From NCBI GenBank assembly GCA_947502885.1, contig CANNBP010000002.1:469928-533927 (forward strand): a stretch of 64,000 nt of DNA, in the 5' to 3' direction. The DNA is from an uncultured Aquimarina sp. (GTDB lineage Bacteria > Bacteroidota > Bacteroidia > Flavobacteriales > Flavobacteriaceae). The notes under the pieces are model-generated. The model was given only the letters and a program-made list of their open reading frames with translations. It did no database searches and was not told the origin of the DNA. A program made the position numbers and the translations under genes. This document shows, piece by piece, positions 57,551-64,000 of this stretch. Position 1 is the first letter of the stretch; the number at the start of each line of letters is the position of its first letter.

Positions 57551-58070
57551 CCCCGAGGCAGAGCCATCGGGGTATCAAAATAATTTTAGCTGATTTCGAT
57601 GTAGCTTTTCGTATTTTGATTTTCCTTGATTTTGAAGATACTTCTTTATAACTTCTTCATTCGCATATTGACCAACTGTATTAACATAATAACCACTAGT
57701 CCAAAATTTTCCGCCCCAAAGTAAACGCTTGACTTCTGGATGAAGACCAAAAATCTCTTTCGCGGTAATACTCTTTACAGCTCCTATTATGTTTTTAGGA
57801 GAATTCACAGGAACACTCTGTATCAAAAAATGAACATGGTTCTCATCTAAACCGATCTCAACAAAACCTATTTCATAACGCTCTTCTATTTCCAAACATA
57901 TATCTTTAAATGTTTTTGAAACACTTTCTGTTAATACTTTTCTCCTATACTTGATAGGACAAACAAAATGATATAATAGCAAACTCTTATTATGACTTTT
58001 GTGGATATGATCACTCATATAAACAAAGATAAGAATATCTAAACGCCACACCCGAGGCAGAGCCTCGGGG
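57551..58070. mobile_element. IS200/IS605-type insertion sequence
   Basis: One Y1-type transposase gene is flanked by subterminal hairpins: an imperfect one at 57551-57572 (CCCCGAGGC / GCCATCGGGG) and a perfect one at 58051-58069 (CCCGAGGC / GCCTCGGG). Hairpin ends and no terminal inverted repeats are typical of IS200. The exact cleavage sites are not resolved. There is no tnpB. Confidence 0.8.
57575..58018 (-). CDS. tnpA: IS200-type HUH transposase TnpA
   Basis: The start at 58018 (MSDHIHKSHN) is preferred; an in-frame ATG at 58051 overlaps the hairpin. The 147-residue protein has the HUH motif in ENHVHFLIQ and the catalytic Tyr in VGQYANEEVIKKY. The frame is intact. Confidence 0.92.
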   Translation of the reverse strand: MSDHIHKSHNKSLLLYHFVCPIKYRRKVLTESVSKTFKDICLEIEERYEIGFVEIGLDENHVHFLIQSVPVNSPKNIIGAVKSITAKEIFGLHPEVKRLLWGGKFWTSGYYVNTVGQYANEEVIKKYLQNQGKSKYEKLHRNQLKLF

Positions 58071-58078
58071 AATTATAG

Positions 58079-58396
58079 ATTAAAAACAAGGACAACCAAT
58101 TTAAGTTATGGCTTGAATTCGAAGAAACTACTTCTTGGGATGATTTAGAAAATGATTTTGCAAATATAATCGTCGATACTTTGGATGGAAGAGGATATGG
58201 TATTAATGTTTGGACTTTTAAGTTTTTGGAAACAGCAATTATTGATGACAGAAAAAATGGAGAAAACTTTAATGGTTTATATCAAATTCCACCAGATCTA
58301 TTCGTCAAGAAACTAACAAGGGATTGTATAGAAAAGACAATTACTGATTTATTAAAACAAGGAAATTTAGAAGAGCTTTTAAATCAGTCAAAATAA
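58079..58396 (+). pseudogene. C-terminal gene fragment next to IS200
   Basis: An open frame starts directly after a stop at 58076 without ATG and reads KNKDNQFKLWLEFEE, SWDDLENDFANIIVDTLDGR, WTFKFLETAIIDD and a Leu-rich end to TAA at 58394-58396. TTG at 58181 could start a 71-residue product. The 5' end is missing beside the IS. ATGAACTA just left of the IS may be the lost start. Family unrecognised. Confidence 0.55.
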
Positions 58397-58558
58397 GCTT
58401 TTCTAACATATCCTTGTTTATCAATCAATTGGTGATAGTTTATTTTAACAAGCCCTTAAACAGTCTTAAATTTGATTAAATTGTAGTCAAAACTAAGTTT
58501 TTATACAAACTGACGTTTCATACACAAGATTGTTGGCAAACATTAAAATGGTTAAAAC

Positions 58559-59089
58559 ATGAAATCACAAGGAAATAATAAAAAACCCGCCTCTTCTCAG
58601 ATTCCAAATTGGATTCCTCAAAATATGATTTCGAAGAAAATTCAAAAAGGAGATTTCCTACAAAAAGCAGGAAACAAATCAACTCAGGCTTTTTATGTGA
58701 AAAGTGGACTTCTAAGAAGTTATATAATAGATGAGAAAGGGAAAGAACATATATTTTTGTTTGCTCCTGAGGGCTGGGTAATTACTGATGCTACTGAAGT
58801 TGGGAGAACTTCTGAGTTATATGTTGACGCCCTGGAAAACTCTACTATTATCGTCATTGACAAAGAAGTTGCAATACCAAATTTAAATATTAAAGTATTA
58901 TTGAAACGGATTTTTGTATTACAAAATAGAGTAATTATGCTGATGAGTCATACAGCTAGTAAACGATATGAACATTTCTTGGAAACATACCCTAATGTTG
59001 CTGAAAGAGTACCTCAAAAAATGATAGCTTCATATCTTGGTATTACACCAGAAGCTTTGAGTAACATTAGAAAAAAAATGATTTCTTAA
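58559..59089 (+). CDS. Crp/Fnr-family regulator
   Basis: A 176-residue regulator. Residues about 20-115 are a cyclic-nucleotide-binding-type beta barrel (KIQKGDFLQKAGNKSTQAFYV, GLLRSYIIDEKGKEHIF). The C-terminal helix-turn-helix is short (KMIASYLGITPEALSNIRKK). No Fe-S Cys cluster is present. A decayed paralogue lies at 62422-62788. Confidence 0.9.
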   Translation: MKSQGNNKKPASSQIPNWIPQNMISKKIQKGDFLQKAGNKSTQAFYVKSGLLRSYIIDEKGKEHIFLFAPEGWVITDATEVGRTSELYVDALENSTIIVIDKEVAIPNLNIKVLLKRIFVLQNRVIMLMSHTASKRYEHFLETYPNVAERVPQKMIASYLGITPEALSNIRKKMIS

Positions 59090-59400
59090 TCTATATTATT
59101 TTTAATAATCCGAGAAGAATATAGTTTTGTGTCCTCACTAAGTTTATACTGTAATGATACGAAAAAAGATTCTACCAATTTTTCTCATGCCCATAGTACC
59201 TTATGAAACTTTCGGGCAAACAATAAACTCGACCGAATCCAAAGTTTCTATTAAAGCCAAAGGGATGGATTTAAATGTAATGAGAACTTTAACATTCATG
59301 AAAAGGGAAAAAACATTTTGAATCTACTAACCTAAAAGTTTCAAAATGTTAATGTCCGTGCGATACAAATACTATCAATACAGGAAATAACAAAGGAGAA
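59090..59400. other. Intergenic region with possible coding remnants
   Basis: About 310 bases. Short open stretches (VPYETFGQTINSTESK, KAKGMDLNVMRTLTF) look protein-like but lack starts and are not recognised. Confidence 0.35.
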
Positions 59401-59535
59401 AATTACTTGGGAACAGAGGGTTTCCTTGAAGAAGCTTTAAGGTTAATCGAAAAAAAACACAAAATAAGTGAGGATATTGAGAGTTTCATGGTAATGGAAG
59501 AAATAAAAATCAATATTGTTTGCTTGTTGAAGTAA
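59401..59535 (+). pseudogene. Gene-tail remnant, copy 1
   Basis: A 44-codon open frame without a start (EGFLEEALRLIEKKHKISED, ESFMVMEEIKINIV) ends in TAA at 59533. About 80 bases from 59436 are roughly three-quarters identical by eye to 60429-60511. It lies just upstream of the NAD(P)-binding protein gene. Confidence 0.45.
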
Positions 59536-59582
59536 TAAGCATAGTAATACTATTAACTATAAAAAATCAAACAAGAGAAATA

Positions 59583-60221
59583 ATGAAAGTAGCAATATTA
59601 GGAGCCTCTGGCTTTATAGGTAAAGCAGTAGTTAAATATGCTTTGGATAGCGGACATGAGTTAAAAGTTTTGGTAAGAACTCCTACAAAACTTGGCCCTT
59701 TAAAGGACAAAGTTAAGGTAATACAAGGAGATCTTGAAGATAAAGAAAGTATAGAATTAGTCATACAAGGTTGTGATGCAGTAATCAGTACTGCTGGTGG
59801 AGCAAAAGAACCTGATCAATATCAAAAATTTGCTAATGGTACCAAAATCCTCTTAGCTGCAATGAAAAAAGAGAATATTAAAACTCTAATTAGCATTAAT
59901 GGTGCAGCGATGATTCTACCCAATGAAAAGGCTAGTTTTAAACAAAAAGTGATGAATATGCTTATAGGTTTACTAGCTAAACATATGCTAGCAGCCAAAA
60001 AGGGTGAATTCGACGTATTAATAAAAGAAACAGAAGTTGATTGGGTTAGTGTACGAGCGACTCAAATAAAAGAAAATAAGGCTACAGGGCATGTATTAAC
60101 CAACGATCAAAAAATGCCGGGAGGGAGCATTATTTTAGCCGATTTGGCAAAGTTTATGGTTGATCAAGCTATCAGTACTGAATGGGCACACAAGGCACCA
60201 ATGGTTGCTTCCCAAAAGTAA
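59583..60221 (+). CDS. NAD(P)-binding Rossmann-fold protein (NmrA/SDR-like)
   Basis: The ATG at 59583 is used because it begins the nucleotide-binding motif at once (MKVAILGASGFIGKAV, GxxGxxG). An upstream TTG frame from 59520 is non-conserved in look. The 212-residue protein has VIQGDLED, DAVISTAGGAKEPD and LISINGAAM, as in atypical SDR/NmrA-type oxidoreductases. Substrate unknown. Confidence 0.9.
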   Translation: MKVAILGASGFIGKAVVKYALDSGHELKVLVRTPTKLGPLKDKVKVIQGDLEDKESIELVIQGCDAVISTAGGAKEPDQYQKFANGTKILLAAMKKENIKTLISINGAAMILPNEKASFKQKVMNMLIGLLAKHMLAAKKGEFDVLIKETEVDWVSVRATQIKENKATGHVLTNDQKMPGGSIILADLAKFMVDQAISTEWAHKAPMVASQK

Positions 60222-60235
60222 ATTGTTCAGAATAA

Positions 60236-60543
60236 CTCATAAAATATTTAGTAATCAAGACAAGTGATTTCTTTGAAGTGGAAAAATATCCAATTATTTG
60301 TTTTAAGTCAACTGAAATAATAAAGACTTCTTCTGGATACACTACCAAAGATGAATTGACCATGCACAGAGTTACAAAAAACATTGAATTTTTTTTTACC
60401 TATATAAAAAATCAGTTTTATTGGAAATTTTAAGGATAATCAAAAAAAAAGCAAAATTAGATGAAGATACTGGGAGTTTCATCGTCTGTAAAGAAATAAA
60501 AATCAAATTCCTTGTTGCACTAATTAGAAAAATTATCAACTAA
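60236..60543 (+). pseudogene. YceI-like gene remnant with a second gene-tail copy
   Basis: From 60236 one frame reads VIKTSDFFEVEKYPIICFKS, TEIIKTSSGYTTKDELTMHR and VTKNIEFFFTY, a good match to the middle of YceI-family proteins (FF.VEKYP.I.FKST, GDLTMHGVTK). It stops at 60431. A shifted frame then gives LEILRIIKKKAKLDEDTGSF and KEIKIKFLVALIRK, ending in TAA at 60543, the second copy of the tail at 59401-59535. No signal peptide or start remains. Confidence 0.55.
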
Positions 60544-60830
60544 TTAATTTTTAGAGAACGTGTTCTTTAAATTCAATAAGGAATTTGAATTTTATTTTTT
60601 CCCATTATTAAATATTTAACTAAACAGCACTTTCATAATTCCTTCCTACAGCTCAAATTCTTGTGAGCAAAATAATCTAAAATTTATTTCTTAATCTACA
60701 TTAATGTATAACTATTATTACTTCTATAACTTTGTTCTTTTATAACTATTTGTTTCTTTAAATGCCTAAAAGATAGTTACAACTGATAGCTACCTTTAAG
60801 TAAATCTATAATAATTAAATATTAAAAAAA
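60544..60830. other. Intergenic region
   Basis: About 290 AT-rich bases before the MBL-fold lipoprotein gene. TACCTTTA near 60791 is one base off the -7 consensus. Nothing else was recognised. Confidence 0.35.
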
Positions 60831-61802
60831 ATGAAAATTAAAAACTTAAAATTAGTATTAGTACTTCTCACCGTCTTCTTATCAATTCTTGCTTGTAATG
60901 ATGATGATGATGATAATAACGTAACAATCGATTTTGGAACACCACCTTCCTCTACATTAATTACCAATGGCAGTGTTACTGTATTAGATGAAAGCCTCGT
61001 AAGATACCACGTTATCAATTTTAATGCGCTAGGTGGAATCCTGACGAGCACATTAATTGAATCAGAGAAGCATCTGGTCATAATAGATGTAGCTTTTGAC
61101 CCTCTTGGTACTGGAATAGGAGACGATCTCCGTAATTATGCAGATGCTATTGGGAAGCAAATCTCTATTGCTATCACGCATGCCCACTCAGATCATTATG
61201 GAAACATTGGCAAGTTTACAGACTTTCCTGTATACGCACATACGGATGTTGCTACAGCACTTAACGCAGCTCAGGATTTTACTTCTCTATATTCCAAAGA
61301 TATTCTCACCATCAATAACCCTACAATGATTGGAGATTTTGTTTATGACATTAAAACAATAATTAATGCTGAAGCAGAGGTAAGTGGGGTTATATTAATC
61401 CCTAGTCTCAAAGCTGTTTTCGTTGGTGATTTGGCAACTAATAAGTCACATATGGGTATCAGCAGTTATACTCCTAAAGATGATTTTGATGAATTAACCA
61501 ATTGGATTAGTGCATTAAATACCTTTAAATCTGATTATGGCGATTATAACTATATATTCGTTGGTCATAATGGTTTTAGAGACAATCCGGTAACCTTAAT
61601 TGATGAAAGTATTAACTATTTACAAGATGCTCAAGGCTTAATAAAAGGAACGAAACAGCTCACTTCGGGTGGCACAGCAGCAACTGTGTTAGAGGTAACT
61701 GATGAACTGGACATATTATATCCTGATTGGAGTATAGGAGCTTTACTTTTTTCTTTACCAGATGCATTATTTCCTGGTTCTCCAGGTGCAGATTGGTTTT
61801 AA
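60831..61802 (+). CDS. Metallo-beta-lactamase-fold hydrolase, lipoprotein
   Basis: A 323-residue protein with a lipoprotein signal (FLSILAC, Cys about 22) followed by an Asp-rich stretch (NDDDDDNN) that fits surface-exported lipoproteins of this phylum. The metal motif is ITHAHSDHYGNIG (HxHxDH); further ligands are likely in FVGDLATNKSH and FVGHNG. The exact hydrolytic substrate is unknown; quinoprotein-relay SoxH-like and lactonase-like members share this fold. Confidence 0.9.
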   Translation: MKIKNLKLVLVLLTVFLSILACNDDDDDNNVTIDFGTPPSSTLITNGSVTVLDESLVRYHVINFNALGGILTSTLIESEKHLVIIDVAFDPLGTGIGDDLRNYADAIGKQISIAITHAHSDHYGNIGKFTDFPVYAHTDVATALNAAQDFTSLYSKDILTINNPTMIGDFVYDIKTIINAEAEVSGVILIPSLKAVFVGDLATNKSHMGISSYTPKDDFDELTNWISALNTFKSDYGDYNYIFVGHNGFRDNPVTLIDESINYLQDAQGLIKGTKQLTSGGTAATVLEVTDELDILYPDWSIGALLFSLPDALFPGSPGADWF

Positions 61803-61823
61803 AACCTAAGTGTGTTAAAAAAC

Positions 61824-61941
61824 GATATCACGAAACATTGGATTTGGATTACTTATAAACCTGCCTATTGTTTCGTAACTGATGGTCTAAGCCAAAAAAG
61901 ACATCAGTTCGGAGTGAGGTTGTCCAACGATTCGTGATGTC
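61824..61941. repeat. 118-base element with inverted ends and inner hairpin
   Basis: Ends 61824-61842 and 61923-61941 are inverted repeats (16 of 19 matching). Inside, AACTGATG and CATCAGTT form a second hairpin. It begins 22 bases after the MBL-fold gene. It could be a transcribed structured element, a terminator or a small non-autonomous mobile repeat. Confidence 0.5.
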
Positions 61942-62421
61942 ATTTGTAATTGTAGTAATCTACAAATTAGTTATTTTGCTTTTCAATTGTTCAAGAAAAC
62001 AGTAATGCTCCTGTTCAATTTTTTAGAGTTTGAGGATGTATTGGTCGTCTTTGAATATACATGATGTTTTGATATTCAAGAAAACCCAAATCAGGTTTAA
62101 TATTAGTTTTTCTCAATCTTTTTGGTTTCTTTTTAAACTTGTCGACAGATGGTAGTTTACTACTATTTGTGCTATTCTTAGACGTTTAGTTTTTTAATTA
62201 TTACAAGTATCTTTTCGAAAACAAAGAAATCATCAATTCCAGCTGACTTTTACCTGTTACATAACTGGATAAGGTAAATCTTTACTTCGTATCAAAGAAT
62301 TGATTTAGTATTGCAAATAGATAATAGAAATACTAATAATTATTAAAAAATGAAACCAATAAAAGATGCATAAAAAAAAACTAATAGTTCTACTTTCTTT
62401 ACTGATTAGGATTCAAATGGC
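61942..62421. other. Intergenic region
   Basis: About 480 AT-rich bases. A minus-strand stretch around 62035-62190 stays open for about 50 codons (KLPSVDKFKKKPKRLRKTN) but has no recognised family and no clear start. Nothing else was seen. Confidence 0.35.
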
Positions 62422-62788
62422 ATGAAATACAGAGAAATTCAAAAAGAAGTATTTCTACAAAAACACGAAGATAAGTGAACTAAAAGTTTTTATATGAAAA
62501 ATGGACTACTAAGAAGTTATACAACAATAGATAACAATGGCAAAATTCATATTTTCAGGCTCACTCAAGAGCGATTGATCATTGAGACATGGTATTTTAT
62601 ACTTCTTCACAGCCTGTAGAATTATTTATTGATGTCCTTAAAGATTCAGAAATCATTGAATTTAATAAACGTATGAGTATTTTATTAAGACGTACCCTGC
62701 CCTTATCAATAAGATTCCTTAAAAAAGGATGGCATCATATTTTGATATTACACTAGAAACTTTGAGTACAATAAGAAGAAAATATTAA
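62422..62788 (+). pseudogene. Decayed Crp/Fnr-family regulator gene
   Basis: ATG at 62422 opens KYREIQKEVFLQKHEDK, then TGA, then TKSFYMKNGLLRSY and GKIHIFRLTQE. These align with the intact regulator at 58559 (KIQKGDFLQK, FYVKSGLLRSY, GKEHIF). A frameshift follows (PVELFIDVLKDSEIIEF), and the end MASYFDITLETLSTIRRK to TAA at 62788 matches its helix-turn-helix. At least one stop and two frame changes make it non-functional. Confidence 0.75.
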
Positions 62789-62871
62789 AAAGAAAAAAAA
62801 TGATTTCTTAATCTTCATTACTAAAACAAATTACAAATATTGTATATTTAATAAAATTATAAAGTACATTA

Positions 62872-63909
62872 ATGATGTTCAAAAAAAATAAAACCATAAA
62901 AAAATGCGCATTCATCTTATTAGGTTCAATTTTCGTTTTTGTATCCTGTAATAACGATACAAAAAATAAAGAGGTTGACTTAACTTCAAAAGAGGTTAAG
63001 TCAACAGCAGATAACTCAATTTATAATGGGCCAATAATTGATATGCACATTCATGCTTATCATCAAAAAACTCCAACATTCGGCATGCCGTTGAAGCAAC
63101 CCTTAACAGGGAAAACATATGCATCATCAGTATCATTAGAAAAACATAAGGAAGAAACGTTTGATGCTTTTAAAAGAAATAATATTGTAAAAGCTGTAGT
63201 ATCCCGACCTCTTGTGGATTGGCGTGAACCCGATCCATCTTCCGGAGATTGGTATCAACAAGACTCGTCTTTAGTCGTTATAGGAAAAGATCATTTTTTC
63301 CCTACAGAAGAATTAAGAAAACTTCATGCGAAAGGAAAACTACATGTATTAGGTGAGGTTGCTCCTAATTATGCTGGATTATTACCTACTGATGAAAGTA
63401 TGGTTGAGTATTTTGATCTAGCAGTAGAACTTGATATCCCTGTTGGTTTTCATATGTTCCCTGGAGGCCCTCCAGGCGCACCATATACTTGTTGCTCTAA
63501 AGTAAGAGCTCATCAGGGAAAACCATTGCAATTGGAAGAAATATTAATTTCGCGACCGAATATGAGAATTTATATTATGCATGCTGCATGGCCATATCTT
63601 GAGGATATGAAAGCTCTTATGTATGCTCATCCACAAGTTTATGTAGACTTAGGAGCTATTAGCTGGGCTGTTCCCCAAAAAGAATTTCATAGTTATTTGC
63701 AAGGCTTGGTTGAAGCCGGATATGGAAAACGTATTATGTTCGGTAGCGATCAAATGGAATGGGTAGCAACAATTGATGATGCAATAGAAAACGTAAACTC
63801 GGCATCTTTCCTAACAATGGAACAAAAAGAAGATATTTTTTACAATAATGCAGCAAGATTTCTTAAATTACCAAAAGAAGAAATTGAAACACATAAAAAA
63901 ACAAATTAA
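62872..63909 (+). CDS. Amidohydrolase-family lipoprotein
   Basis: A 345-residue protein with a lipoprotein signal (IFVFVSC, Cys about 26). The amidohydrolase metal motif is IIDMHIHAYH; further ligands are likely the His in VGFHMFPGG, the His in IMHAAWPY and the Asp in MFGSDQMEW. It matches the amidohydrolase_2 (TIM-barrel) type that includes decarboxylases and lactonases. The unusual CC pair in YTCCSKV lies near the active site. Start could be 62872 or 62875. Confidence 0.9.
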   Translation: MMFKKNKTIKKCAFILLGSIFVFVSCNNDTKNKEVDLTSKEVKSTADNSIYNGPIIDMHIHAYHQKTPTFGMPLKQPLTGKTYASSVSLEKHKEETFDAFKRNNIVKAVVSRPLVDWREPDPSSGDWYQQDSSLVVIGKDHFFPTEELRKLHAKGKLHVLGEVAPNYAGLLPTDESMVEYFDLAVELDIPVGFHMFPGGPPGAPYTCCSKVRAHQGKPLQLEEILISRPNMRIYIMHAAWPYLEDMKALMYAHPQVYVDLGAISWAVPQKEFHSYLQGLVEAGYGKRIMFGSDQMEWVATIDDAIENVNSASFLTMEQKEDIFYNNAARFLKLPKEEIETHKKTN

Positions 63910-64000
63910 AAAGAATAATACTATGAAGTGGTTTAAACTTTTTTTGAATTGAATAAAAGGGTTGTAGATATTTGCGTTACCACACGTAAACAATCTAAAA

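Overview
The window is AT-rich DNA from a gliding member of the Flavobacteriaceae (Bacteroidota). The evidence is a gldB-gldC pair, a type IX secretion (T9SS) sorting domain, promoters of the TTG / TAnnTTTG type, a zinc-less DnaG, and a dcw cluster in the Bacteroidota order. Aquimarina or a close marine relative would fit, but the genus cannot be fixed from the sequence alone. Shine-Dalgarno sequences are mostly absent, so starts were chosen from signal peptides, family starts and overlaps.

Region 1 (1-14.5 kb) is largely core. Two divergent genes encode large secreted proteins that share a Cys-rich GDGxCC module. After them come dnaG, a lipoprotein alpha-carbonic anhydrase, an atypical NarL-type regulator, nadE, gldB-gldC, a small CxxC protein, engB and an alpha/beta hydrolase.

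Region 2 (14.7-30.6 kb) is an unbroken division and wall cluster: mraZ-rsmH-ftsL-ftsI-murE-mraY-murD-ftsW-murG-murC-ftsQ-ftsA-ftsZ. It starts behind a TAnnTTTG promoter with three phased AAAGTGGTA-type MraZ boxes, and a fourth box overlaps the mraZ start codon. It ends at a strong hairpin terminator, followed by yqeY and a tRNA-Arg(UCG).

Region 3 (31.2-57.2 kb) is accessory and centred on signalling, ion transport and mechanical or osmotic stress. It holds a PAS histidine kinase split by one in-frame TGA plus its response regulator, an antiporter, Usp, CorA, three MscS proteins, a GAF kinase, two cyclase-fold proteins (DUF3095, DUF2652), an AraC regulator and an HD-DUF5706 membrane protein related to Pycsar effectors. 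It also holds CotH and PafA-like proteins and an intact IS481-family element. Several genes here are broken: two paralogous lapA-like genes, yihY with three in-frame stops, and small remnants.

Region 4 (57.3-64 kb) begins with an orphan 3' half of a tRNA-Met gene with its own terminator. Next to it lie clustered inverted and direct repeats, which look like one edge of an integrated island. Beyond it are an IS200 element, a gene fragment truncated beside it, a Crp/Fnr regulator and a decayed paralogue of it, YceI-like remnants around an NAD(P)-binding protein, a metallo-beta-lactamase-fold lipoprotein and an amidohydrolase lipoprotein.

No reading frame is broken in the essential 6-30 kb block, although it is just as rich in homopolymers. 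The interruptions after 31 kb are therefore more likely real decay than sequencing error.
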